DNA of 36,971 nucleotides from Thermoleophilaceae bacterium. Lineage in GTDB: Bacteria; Actinomycetota; Thermoleophilia; Solirubrobacterales; Thermoleophilaceae. Both the position numbers and the translations under genes were made by a program. Below, piece after piece: positions 29,954 to 36,971 of this stretch (the first letter of the stretch is position 1; each line of letters starts with the position of its first letter). Below the pieces are notes generated by a model that searched no databases, was not told the origin of the DNA, and saw only the letters and a list, made by a program, of their open reading frames with translations. The stretch covers positions 1 through 36,971 of the forward strand of contig JADGHQ010000021.1 in the NCBI GenBank assembly GCA_019683805.1. The letters run 5' to 3'.

Positions 29954-30931
29954 CTACACCCGCGTCCGGAACGCCCGGGCCAGCAGCTTCCGCGATTGCT
30001 CGAGGATGTTCGGCGAGTTCAGCAGCACGACGCCGAGCCTGCGGCCGCCGCGCCGCACCACGCCCACGAAGCAGTGCCCGGCCGCGTCGGTGTCGCCGGT
30101 CTTCAGCCCGATCGCGCCCGGGTAGCCGGTCCGCACCAGCGGGTTCGTGGTGTTCAGCCAGAGCCTCCCGCCCTCGATCGGAAAGCGCACCACGCTCTGG
30201 CGCCTGCGCACGATGCGCGCGATCAGCCGCCTGCCCATCGCCACCCGCGCCATCGCCGCGAGGTCGGCGGCGCACGAGCGGTTGCCCCGCTCGAGCCCGT
30301 GCGGCGAGACGTAGTGCGTGCAGGTCAGCCCGAGCTTCCGCGCCTCGCGGTTCATCATGCGCACGAAGCGGTGCTCGTTGCCGCCCACTGCGATCGCGAG
30401 CGCCAGCGCGGCGTCGTTCCCTGACGGGAGCAGCAGCCCGTTGAGCAGCGCCCAGATCGTCACGTGGCGGCCCTTCGGCAGGAGCCCGACGCCCGAGCCC
30501 CGGTAGTCGAGCGCGGCCTTCGGCACGCGCACCTCGTCCCGGGCGCGCGCGCGATCCACCACCACGAGCGCGGTCATGATCTTCGTCAGGCTCGCGATCG
30601 GCAGCCGCCTGCGCGGGTTGCGCCGCCACAGGACGCGGCCGCTGTCGAGGTCGAACACGAGCCCGGCGCGCGGCGGGTCGTGGAGGCGCAGGCGGAACGC
30701 GTCGGGCGCGTCGAGCGCGACCGCGTACCGAGAGCCGGGCTGCGCGGGAGGCGGCGGCGCCTTCGCGGTGGCCTGGGCGTCCGCCCCCGCATGGCCCCGT
30801 CCTCCGGCGCCGAGCCGGTCGTACGTGAGCGCCCCGGCCGCTAGCGCAAGCGCGAGCAGGATCGCGAGCAGGAGCGGTCCGGGCCGGCGGCGCCTGCGGG
30901 CGCCGCCCTGAAGCGGGCTAGGGACGATCAT
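29954..30931 (-). CDS. D-alanyl-D-alanine carboxypeptidase (peptidase S11, PBP5-like)
   Basis: This 325-aa protein trims the terminal D-Ala of peptidoglycan side chains outside the membrane. It has one N-terminal anchor helix (about 18-36), a disordered Gly/Ala/Pro linker, and the penicilloyl-serine transferase motifs S114-L-T-K117, S170-G-N172 and K277-T-G279. There is no C-terminal PBP5 beta domain or amphipathic anchor, so attachment is by the N-terminus. It is the last gene of the 2-oxoacid dehydrogenase operon; its ATG lies 14 bp inside the preceding small gene and has no clear ribosome site, implying coupled translation. Confidence 0.92.
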   Translation of the reverse strand: MIVPSPLQGGARRRRRPGPLLLAILLALALAAGALTYDRLGAGGRGHAGADAQATAKAPPPPAQPGSRYAVALDAPDAFRLRLHDPPRAGLVFDLDSGRVLWRRNPRRRLPIASLTKIMTALVVVDRARARDEVRVPKAALDYRGSGVGLLPKGRHVTIWALLNGLLLPSGNDAALALAIAVGGNEHRFVRMMNREARKLGLTCTHYVSPHGLERGNRSCAADLAAMARVAMGRRLIARIVRRRQSVVRFPIEGGRLWLNTTNPLVRTGYPGAIGLKTGDTDAAGHCFVGVVRRGGRRLGVVLLNSPNILEQSRKLLARAFRTRV

Positions 30932-31100
30932 CGGGTGGAGTGCCGAGCGCCCCGAGCACGCCGACGCCCAGCACGATCAGGATTGCGAGCGAGATGATGG
31001 CGAGCGCGTTCACGCCGTGCCGCACCACCCAGCTCAAGGTGGGCGCGGCGAGCAGCGCGATCACCGCCACCGCGCCGAGCAGCGCCCCCTCGCGAGCCAT
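30918..31100 (-). CDS. 60-residue two-helix membrane protein
   Basis: This short protein has two hydrophobic segments, at about residues 4-22 and 30-51, separated by WVVRHG. No family is recognised. The ATG at 31100 shares one base with the rhomboid stop (TGATG), and its 3' end overlaps the carboxypeptidase start by 14 bp. Its tight linkage on both sides supports it being real. Confidence 0.7.
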   Translation of the reverse strand: MAREGALLGAVAVIALLAAPTLSWVVRHGVNALAIISLAILIVLGVGVLGALGTPPDDRP

Positions 31101-31879
31101 CAGTAGACGGGCAGCCTCCGGGGCGAGTCGTATCCCGAGCGGACGCGATTGGCGAACAGCTTGATGAGGATCAGCCCGAACACGAACCCGCCGATGTGCG
31201 CGAAGTACGCGACGCCCCCGGACGCCGCGATGGGCTCCGCGAGCTGCGCGCTCCCGTAGTACACCTGGAGCAGGAACCACAGCCCGAGCACGAGCAGCGC
31301 GGGCAGCTCGATGAACGTGAAGAAGAAGACGATCAGGACGATCGTCAGCACCCGCGCTCTCGGGTAGAGCAGGGCGTAGCCGCCCAGCACGGCCGCGATC
31401 GCGCCGCTCGCGCCGATGCTCGGGGCGGTCGAGCTGGGGTCGATCGCCGTCTGCGCGACGACCGCCGCCACCCCGCCCAGGAGGTAGAACAGCGCGAACC
31501 GCCAGCGGCTCATGGAGTCCTCGATGTTGTTCCCGAAGATCCAGAGGAACAGCATGTTGCCCGCGATGTGGAGCACGCCGCCGTGCATGAACATCGAGGT
31601 GAAGATCGTGAGCCAGGTGGCGGGCTGGCTCGGCGCGCGGCCGATCACGCCGCGCTGGCCCTCGCAGATGACCGCGCCCTGCTGACCGAGGTCGCACTCC
31701 TTGCCGGGATGCGTGAGCTCGTACGGGATCACGCCGAACTTGACGACCTTCTCCTGGTCGACGCTGTCGAGCCCCGTGGGGTGCTGGAAGAACAGGAACA
31801 CCGCGACGTTGATCGCGATGATCGCCACCGTGAGGATGGGGAAGCGGCGCGTCGGGATGTTGTCCCGGAGGGGGATCAC
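31100..31879 (-). CDS. Rhomboid-family intramembrane serine protease
   Basis: This 259-aa protein cleaves membrane proteins within the bilayer. The catalytic dyad is visible: Ser158 in GASG and His228 in AHIGGFVFG. The family sequence HIAGNMLFLWIFGNNIED follows the first loop. About six helices are predicted, with an extra 50-residue loop containing Cys62 and Cys72 after TM1. The GTG at 31879 overlaps the lipA stop (GTGA). It is co-transcribed with lipoate synthesis genes, a link with no obvious functional meaning. Substrate unknown. Confidence 0.92.
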   Translation of the reverse strand: MIPLRDNIPTRRFPILTVAIIAINVAVFLFFQHPTGLDSVDQEKVVKFGVIPYELTHPGKECDLGQQGAVICEGQRGVIGRAPSQPATWLTIFTSMFMHGGVLHIAGNMLFLWIFGNNIEDSMSRWRFALFYLLGGVAAVVAQTAIDPSSTAPSIGASGAIAAVLGGYALLYPRARVLTIVLIVFFFTFIELPALLVLGLWFLLQVYYGSAQLAEPIAASGGVAYFAHIGGFVFGLILIKLFANRVRSGYDSPRRLPVY

Positions 31880-32817
31880 CCGGCGCGGGCCGCGGCGCGC
31901 TCGAGCGTCTGCTCGGCGTGGTAGCTCGAGCGCACGAGCGGTCCGGCGGCCACCGACTCGAAGCCCATCTTGTACGCCTCGCGCTCGAGCTCGGCGAACT
32001 CCTCGGGGTGCCAGTAGCGCACCACGGGCAAGTGGTTCTTCGTCGGCCGCAGGTACTGGCCCACGGTGAGCACCTGCACGTCGTGCTCGCGCAGGATGCC
32101 GAACGCCTCGAGCAGCTCCTCCTTCGTCTCGCCGAGTCCGGTCATGAGCCCGGACTTGGTGACCACGTCGTCGCCGCCCATCTGCTTGGCGTTCCAGAGC
32201 ACGCGGCACGAGCGCAGGAACTTCGACCCGCGGCGCGCGAGCGGGTACAGCCGCGGCACCGTCTCGACGTTGTGGTTGAAGACGTCCGGCCGCTCGGCGA
32301 TCACGCGCGCGAGCGGCATCTCCTCGCCGCGGAAGTCGGGCGTGAGCACCTCGACCTTGCAGCCCGGCGCGAGCATCCGGATCGAGCGGATCACGCCCAC
32401 GAAGGCGCTCGCGCCGAGGTCGGGCAGGTCGTCGCGGTCGACGCTCGTGATGACCGCGTGCCGCAGCCCCATCCGCTTCACCTGCTGCGCGACGCGCAGC
32501 GGCTCGAGCGGGTCGTTGTGGGTGGGCTTGCCGGTCTTGACGTTGCAGAAGCCGCAGCGGCGCGTGCAGGTGTCGCCGAGGATCATGAAGGTGGCCGTGC
32601 CGCGCTGCCAGCACTCGCCGATGTTCGGGCAGGCGGCCTCCTCGCAGACGGTGTGCAGCGACGCGCCCTCGATCATCTGCTTCAGCTCGCGGTAGCGCGC
32701 CCCGCCCGGGGCCGGGACCTTGAACCACGGCGGCTTGCGCTCGCGGAACGGGCGCACCTCGCCCATCTCGAGCACGCGGGCGCCGCCGGGGTTCGCGCGG
32801 GATCTCGTGGGGCTCAT
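31876..32817 (-). CDS. lipA: Lipoyl synthase
   Basis: This 313-aa radical SAM enzyme inserts two sulfur atoms into the octanoyl group on lipoyl domains. The auxiliary [4Fe-4S] cluster ligands are Cys58, Cys63 and Cys69 (CEEAACPNIGEC). The radical SAM cluster uses Cys84, Cys88 and Cys91 (CTRRCGFC). The C-terminal RSSYHA carries the conserved serine region. The ATG at 32817 overlaps the lipB stop (ATGA). The target, the E2 lipoyl domain, is encoded two genes upstream in the same operon. Confidence 0.97.
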   Translation of the reverse strand: MSPTRSRANPGGARVLEMGEVRPFRERKPPWFKVPAPGGARYRELKQMIEGASLHTVCEEAACPNIGECWQRGTATFMILGDTCTRRCGFCNVKTGKPTHNDPLEPLRVAQQVKRMGLRHAVITSVDRDDLPDLGASAFVGVIRSIRMLAPGCKVEVLTPDFRGEEMPLARVIAERPDVFNHNVETVPRLYPLARRGSKFLRSCRVLWNAKQMGGDDVVTKSGLMTGLGETKEELLEAFGILREHDVQVLTVGQYLRPTKNHLPVVRYWHPEEFAELEREAYKMGFESVAAGPLVRSSYHAEQTLERAAARAG

Positions 32818-33542
32818 GCGGTCACCGACTCTAGCGGCCGCGGCTCGGCGGCCCGCTCCCCGAGCGCGCGCTCGAGCGTCACGATCCGCTGCCGGCGCCC
32901 GTAGGCCTCCGCGAAGCGCCACGCCAGCCGCTTGCGGAAGCAGCCGATCGCGTCGGCGCGCCCCGTCTCACGCCCGACCGAGGTCATGTTCACGTGGTCG
33001 ATCCCGCACGGCACGATCCACTCGAAGGGCGTGAGGTCGTTGTCGACGTTCACCGCGAGGCCGTGCGTCGTGACGCCGCGCGAGACGTGCACCCCGATCG
33101 AGGCGATCTTCGCGTCGCCCACCCACACGCCGGTGAGCCCCTCGCGCAGCCCCGCCTCGATGCCCTCGTCGGCGAGCGCGGCGATGATCGCCCGCTCCAT
33201 CGTGCGCACGTACTCGAGCACGTCGTCGATGCGCATGATCGGGTACCCCACGAGCTGGCCGGGGCCGTGGTAGGTGACGCGCCCGCCGCGGTCGGCGTCG
33301 TGGACCTCGATGCCGCGCTCGCGGTACCAGTCGTCGCCGAAAGGCAGGTCGGCCGGCTGCGTCCGCCGCCCGCGTGTGTAGACGGGCGGGTGCTCCAGCA
33401 GCAGCAGCACGTCCGGGATCTCGTCGGCCTGGCGCCGCTCGCGCACGCGCTCCTGCAGCGCGAGGCCCTCCGCATAGGGGACGAGGCCCGGGATCCGGAC
33501 CACCCAGAGCTCGGGTCGCTCGCGCCCCGCGCCCCTAGCCAC
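32814..33542 (-). CDS. lipB: Octanoyl-[ACP]:protein octanoyltransferase
   Basis: This 242-aa enzyme moves octanoate from acyl carrier protein to the lipoyl-domain lysine. Family sequences are RGGRVTYHGPGQLVGYPI, Lys145 in DAKIASIGVH, and the acyl-carrying Cys179 in VPCGIDHVNMTSV. The GTG at 33542 lies 8 bp inside the E2 gene and has GAGGAG 4 nt upstream. LipB followed by LipA gives a complete de novo lipoylation pathway next to the E2 that needs it. Confidence 0.96.
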   Translation of the reverse strand: MARGAGRERPELWVVRIPGLVPYAEGLALQERVRERRQADEIPDVLLLLEHPPVYTRGRRTQPADLPFGDDWYRERGIEVHDADRGGRVTYHGPGQLVGYPIMRIDDVLEYVRTMERAIIAALADEGIEAGLREGLTGVWVGDAKIASIGVHVSRGVTTHGLAVNVDNDLTPFEWIVPCGIDHVNMTSVGRETGRADAIGCFRKRLAWRFAEAYGRRQRIVTLERALGERAAEPRPLESVTA

Positions 33543-34788
33543 TCCACTCCTCGATGTGCCGCCTCACGGCCGAGAGGAACTGCGCCGCGAGCGCGCCGTC
33601 GAGCGCGCGGTGGTCCCAGGACATGCAGAGGTAGGTCATCGGCCTGACGGCGATGCTATCTCCGTCGACCGCCACGGGTCGCCTGACCACGGCCTCGAGG
33701 TCGAGGATCGCGACCTGCGGCTGGTTGATGATCGGCGTGGCGAGCAGCGCGCCGTACGCGCCGGGGTTCGTGATCGTGAACGTGCCGCCGCGCACCTCGT
33801 CGGGCCGCAGCCGCCGCTCGCGTGCGCGCTCGGCGAGGTCCTCGATCCGCGCGGCGAGCCCCTCGTGCGAGAGCTCGTGCGCGTCGCGCACCACCGGCAC
33901 GATCAGGCCGTCCTCGCCAAGCGACACCGCGATGCCGAGGTGCACCGCCTCGTGCACCGTCAGCCGGTCGCCCTCGAGCGTGGCGTTGAGCGTCGGGTAC
34001 TCGCGCAGGGCCGCGATCGCGGCGCGCGCGACGAACGGCAGGTATGTGAGCCGCTTCCCGCCCGCGCGGCGCGCGGCCTCGATGCGGCTCATGTCCGCCT
34101 CGACGATCGTCGTGCAGTGCGCGGCGGTGTCGAGCGAGCGGCGCATGTGCTCGCCGATCTGCCGGCGCATGATCGACAGCGGCTCCCCGGACGGCGGCCC
34201 GGCGGCGTCCGTCGGCTGCGGCTCCTCGCGGTAGGGCGACTCGGTGTGCAGCGGCGCCTGCGGCGGGGCCGCCGCGCCCTCGCCGGGGCGCGCGAGGAAC
34301 GCGAGCACGTCGCGCTTGGTCACCCGGCCGAGGCGGCCCGTGCCCTCGATCTGAGAGAGGTCGATCCCGTGCTCGGCCGCGATCCGCCGCACCACCGGCG
34401 AGACCGGCGGCGCGTGGGCGTCCCCGGCACCCGGCCCCGGGGGCGGCGCTTCCGCGCCCGAGGGCTGGGCGCCTGCGGTCCTGGTCGCGGGCGCGTGCTC
34501 GTCCGTGTGCGGCTCGCCGGGCCTCGCGCCGGTGTCGAGCCGGGCGAGCGGGGTGCCCACGTCCACGGTCACGCCCGGCTCGACGAGGATCTCGACCAGG
34601 CGCCCGGCCGCCGGCGAGGGAACCTCCGAGTCGATCTTGTCGGTCGAGATGTCGACGATCGCCTCGTCGGCCTCGACCCAGTCGCCGACGCGCTTCCTCC
34701 ACTCGACCACGGTCCCCTCGGCGACCGACACGCCCATCTGGGGCATCGTCACCTCGACCGTCGCGGCGCTAGTAGGCGAGGAGCTCAA
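33535..34788 (-). CDS. 2-oxoacid dehydrogenase E2 (dihydrolipoamide acyltransferase)
   Basis: This 417-aa core subunit carries acyl groups on lipoate and transfers them to CoA. There is a single lipoyl domain (about 10-88) with Lys51 in TDKIDS, a Pro/Ala linker, a peripheral-subunit-binding domain (about 127-165) and a catalytic domain ending with DHRALDGA, which contains the active-site His. The TTG start at 34788 is chosen because AGGAGGG lies 6 nt upstream and the lipoyl domain follows directly; it overlaps the E1beta gene by 20 bp. Pyruvate, branched-chain 2-oxoacids or acetoin are all possible substrates. Confidence 0.93.
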   Translation of the reverse strand: MSSSPTSAATVEVTMPQMGVSVAEGTVVEWRKRVGDWVEADEAIVDISTDKIDSEVPSPAAGRLVEILVEPGVTVDVGTPLARLDTGARPGEPHTDEHAPATRTAGAQPSGAEAPPPGPGAGDAHAPPVSPVVRRIAAEHGIDLSQIEGTGRLGRVTKRDVLAFLARPGEGAAAPPQAPLHTESPYREEPQPTDAAGPPSGEPLSIMRRQIGEHMRRSLDTAAHCTTIVEADMSRIEAARRAGGKRLTYLPFVARAAIAALREYPTLNATLEGDRLTVHEAVHLGIAVSLGEDGLIVPVVRDAHELSHEGLAARIEDLAERARERRLRPDEVRGGTFTITNPGAYGALLATPIINQPQVAILDLEAVVRRPVAVDGDSIAVRPMTYLCMSWDHRALDGALAAQFLSAVRRHIEEWSG

Positions 34789-35737
34789 GGCACGCCCTCC
34801 TGACGTCGTCGACCTGCGGGAGCACGGCCCGCTCGAGCGGCGGGCTGAACGGCGTCGGGCAGTCGGGCGCGGTCACCCGCACCACCGGGCCGTCGAGGTC
34901 CTCGAACGCCTCCTGGGCGATCAGCGCGGCGACCTCGGCGCCCACGCCGCACGAGCGCGTCGCCTCGTGCAGCACCACGACCTTGCTCGTCTTGCGCGCC
35001 GAGGCGAGGATCGCCTCGCGGTCGAGCGGCACGAGCGAGCGCAGGTCGAGCACCTCGACCGACGCGCCGTCGAGGTCGTCGGTCGCCTCGAGCGCGATGT
35101 GGACCATGGCGCCGTAGCTGACGACCGTCAGCTCGCTGCCCTCGCGCGCGACCCGCGCCCTTCCGAGCGGTATCTCGTAGCGGCCCTCCGCGACCTCCCC
35201 CCTGGCGCGCCGGTAGAGGTGCTTGTGCTCGAGGTAGACGACCGGGTTGGGGTCGCGGATCGCCGCTGCGAGCAGTCCCTTCGCGTCCGCGGGCGTCGAC
35301 GGCGCCACCACCTTGAGCCCCGGCGCCTGCACGAACCAGGCCTCCGGGTTCTGCGAGTGGAAGGGGCCTCCGGAGAAGCCGCCGCCCGAGGGCAGGCGGA
35401 CCGTCATCGGGACCGCCAGCCCCTGCCGGTAGTGCATCTTCGCGGCGACGTTCACGAGCTGGTCGAACCCGCAGGCGACGAAGTCCGCGAACTGCATCTC
35501 GCACACGGGGCGCATGCCCTCCACCGCCGCGCCGACGGCCGCGCCGATGATCGCGTTCTCGGCGAGCGGGGCGTCCCAGACGCGGTCGGGCCCGAACTCG
35601 TCGATGAACCCCTCAGTGATTTTGAACGCCCCGCCGAACGCGCCGATGTCCTCGCCGAGGCAGAACACCGTCTCGTCGTGGCGCATCTCCTCGCGCAGGC
35701 CGTCCGAGATCGCCTGCAGGTAGGTCATCTCAGGCAT
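34769..35737 (-). CDS. 2-oxoacid dehydrogenase E1 beta subunit
   Basis: This 322-aa thiamine-diphosphate enzyme subunit pairs with E1alpha to decarboxylate a 2-oxoacid. Typical sequences are GEDIGAFGGAFKIT, DAPLAENAIIGAAVGAA and GGGFSGGPFHSQ. The C-terminal transketolase domain contains VVLHEATRSCGVGAE. The ATG at 35737 follows GGGAGG with a 6-nt spacer and overlaps the E1alpha stop by 8 bp. The alpha2-beta2 type E1 differs from the single-chain AceE used by many actinobacteria for pyruvate, which makes a branched-chain substrate likely but not proven. Confidence 0.94.
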   Translation of the reverse strand: MPEMTYLQAISDGLREEMRHDETVFCLGEDIGAFGGAFKITEGFIDEFGPDRVWDAPLAENAIIGAAVGAAVEGMRPVCEMQFADFVACGFDQLVNVAAKMHYRQGLAVPMTVRLPSGGGFSGGPFHSQNPEAWFVQAPGLKVVAPSTPADAKGLLAAAIRDPNPVVYLEHKHLYRRARGEVAEGRYEIPLGRARVAREGSELTVVSYGAMVHIALEATDDLDGASVEVLDLRSLVPLDREAILASARKTSKVVVLHEATRSCGVGAEVAALIAQEAFEDLDGPVVRVTAPDCPTPFSPPLERAVLPQVDDVRRACLELLAY

Positions 35738-36794
35738 GCGCGGCCTCCCTCCGCCAGCGCGACCAGGGCGCCTCGCCGTCGCCGAGCAGCGGGTCTGCGC
35801 CGGCGAAGACGCCGTCGGCCGCGGTCGCCGGGTCGGGCATCGGCTGGGCGAGCGCCCACTCGGCCTCCGCATCGACCTCCGCCTTCACCGCGGCGCGGAT
35901 CGCGTCTGTGTCGACGCCGTCCGCGCGCAGCTTGCGCTCGTAGGCGTCGATCGGGTCGCGCGCGGCCCAGCGCTCCAGGAGCTCCCTCGGCACGTAGCGC
36001 ATGTCGTCGTGCGCGCCGTGCCCGTGCATGCGCATGGTCTCGCACTCGATCAGCGTGGGGCCGCCGCCGCGGCGCGCGCGCTCGACCGCCTCGGCGGCGG
36101 CGAAGAACACCGCCTCGACGTCGTTCCCGTCGACCTTCACGCCCGGGAAGCCGTAGACCTCCGCGCGCCTTACGGGATCGACGGCGAACTCGCGCTCGTT
36201 TGGGGTGGAGTAGGCGAACTGGTTGTTCTCGAGCACGAACACGACCGGGAGCCGGCGCACGCCGGCCACGTTCATCGCCTCGTGACACTGGCCGTTGGCC
36301 GTCGCGCCGTCCCCGAACCAGGTCATCGCGACGCGCGGCTCGCGCCTCATCTGGAAGGCGATCGCGAGCCCGCAGGCGACGAGCGCCATGTCGGGGAGCA
36401 TCGAGACCATGCCCACGCACCCCAGCTCGCGGTCGCCGAAGTGCATGTTGCCGTCCTTGCCCGCGGTCACGCCGCTGGCCCGGCCCATCATCTGGGCGAG
36501 CACGCGGCCCGGCCTCACGCCCCGGATCAGGTGCGCGCCGAGGTCGCGGTGCAGGATGCAGGCCCGATCGCGCGGCCCGAGCGCGAACGCCGAGCCGACC
36601 GACACCGCCTCCTGGCCGCGGCCGTCGTAGAAGGACCCGGGCACCTTCCCCTGCCGGTACAGCGTCAGCCCGCGCTCCTCGGTCGCGCGCATGAGCAGCA
36701 TGTAGCGCAGCAGGGCGATGCGGTCGTCGCCGGTCAGCTCGATGCCGGCCGCACCGTCGTCGATCGCCGCGGGTCGCGCGGTCGTCGTCGCCAT
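35730..36794 (-). CDS. 2-oxoacid dehydrogenase E1 alpha subunit
   Basis: This 354-aa subunit binds thiamine diphosphate through GDG(161-163)-X26-NN(190-191). Other family sequences are GRGQEAVSVG, HRDLGAHLIRG and the loop MRMHGHGAHDD. The ATG at 36794 follows AAGGAGG only 3 nt away; sequence upstream in frame is Arg-rich and not family-like. It is the first gene of the eight-gene operon. A candidate promoter lies about 100 bp upstream. Substrate (pyruvate, branched-chain or acetoin) cannot be told from sequence alone. The E3 subunit is not in the window and is probably shared. Confidence 0.94.
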   Translation of the reverse strand: MATTTARPAAIDDGAAGIELTGDDRIALLRYMLLMRATEERGLTLYRQGKVPGSFYDGRGQEAVSVGSAFALGPRDRACILHRDLGAHLIRGVRPGRVLAQMMGRASGVTAGKDGNMHFGDRELGCVGMVSMLPDMALVACGLAIAFQMRREPRVAMTWFGDGATANGQCHEAMNVAGVRRLPVVFVLENNQFAYSTPNEREFAVDPVRRAEVYGFPGVKVDGNDVEAVFFAAAEAVERARRGGGPTLIECETMRMHGHGAHDDMRYVPRELLERWAARDPIDAYERKLRADGVDTDAIRAAVKAEVDAEAEWALAQPMPDPATAADGVFAGADPLLGDGEAPWSRWRREAAHA

Positions 36795-36893
36795 CTTCCT
36801 CCTTCGAGGCCCGGGCCGGGGTCTTCCGCCCGCGGGCCGCCGTTTCGGGCGCGCCCCGCGGGGTCTCCGCGTAGGCGCGCGGTGTGTGCCCAC

Positions 36894-36922
36894 AGCGTAC
36901 CCGCGCGCGCGTCGCGTTTCAC
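36894..36922 (-). promoter_or_regulatory. Candidate promoter of the 2-oxoacid dehydrogenase operon
   Basis: On the minus strand GTGAAA (36917-36922) and TACGCT (36894-36899) are 17 bp apart and partly match -35 and -10 elements. The expected leader would be roughly 90 nt. It lies directly downstream of a strong hairpin, as expected for an operon boundary. Confidence 0.4.
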
Positions 36923-36924
36923 CA

Positions 36925-36964
36925 GAGCGGGCGTCCGTCCGGGCGACCCGGAGGACGCCCGCTC
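36925..36964. terminator. Large stem-loop at the window end
   Basis: A 12-bp outer stem (36925-36936 with 36953-36964) and a 6-bp inner stem (36938-36943 with 36947-36952), separated by one bulged G (36937), close on a CGA triloop. It is probably the terminator of a gene beyond the window. No T tract is visible. Confidence 0.55.
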
Positions 36965-36971
36965 GGGGTGT

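Noticed and set aside
1-36971. CRISPR arrays, insertion sequences, prophage or integrase genes
   Set aside because: No spaced direct-repeat array, transposase-like product, terminal inverted repeat pair or integrase motif was found on either strand.

Overview
The window is about 37 kb of very GC-rich DNA, dense in genes, with many GTG/TTG starts and ATGA/GTGA gene overlaps. Together with its gene families (DHA2 drug exporters, LAL-type LuxR regulators, a copper-type formylglycine-generating enzyme, a LigA-like two-TM protein, a DUF1059-like protein) this points to a soil-type member of the Actinomycetota, plausibly class Thermoleophilia. The phylum is fairly safe; the class is a guess. The first ~44 bases are not genomic: positions 11-44 match the Illumina Nextera transposase adapter at 31 of 34 bases, so this is the raw end of a draft contig.

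Layout. 81-3172 (-): a complete polar amino-acid ABC importer (ATPase, two permeases, lipoprotein binding protein) behind a 26-bp imperfect palindrome. 3416-4130 (-): a small metal-handling operon of a CopZ-like chaperone, a four-helix protein with methionine ladders in its helices, and a possible 23-residue peptide. 4235-8628: a large LAL/LuxR ATPase-regulator divergent from a DHA2 exporter. 8684-9445 (-): an SDR-fold protein lacking the catalytic residues. 9681-11673: an HxlR regulator divergent from a second DHA2 exporter, with two symmetric operator copies between them. 11836-21062: a module in which a lipoprotein, two different ATPases and one 10-TM FtsX/MacB-type permease lie between two complete OmpR-type two-component systems, with four GACC half-sites at an exact 11-bp period in the divergent control region. 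This is the most system-like part of the window.

21272-24690 (+): formylglycine-generating enzyme and the sulfatase it should activate, 8 bp apart. 24760-27270: tRNA-Ala(CGC), an acidic hypothetical protein, glutamate dehydrogenase and tRNA-Ala(UGC). 27375-29947: a LigA-like two-TM protein divergent from a GT-C-type membrane glycosyltransferase, then a DUF1059-like small protein. 29954-36794 (-): an eight-gene operon in which every junction overlaps: E1alpha, E1beta and E2 of a 2-oxoacid dehydrogenase, lipB and lipA (which make the lipoyl cofactor of E2), a rhomboid protease, a 60-residue membrane protein and a D-Ala-D-Ala carboxypeptidase. No E3 gene is present.

Two genome-wide habits are visible. 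Five genes without a Shine-Dalgarno sequence have a TANNNT hexamer 6-8 bp before the start codon, as expected for leaderless transcripts. Gene ends carry strong GC hairpins without a T tract. No CRISPR array, insertion sequence, rRNA or prophage gene was seen, and no stretch longer than 300 bp lacks a gene.
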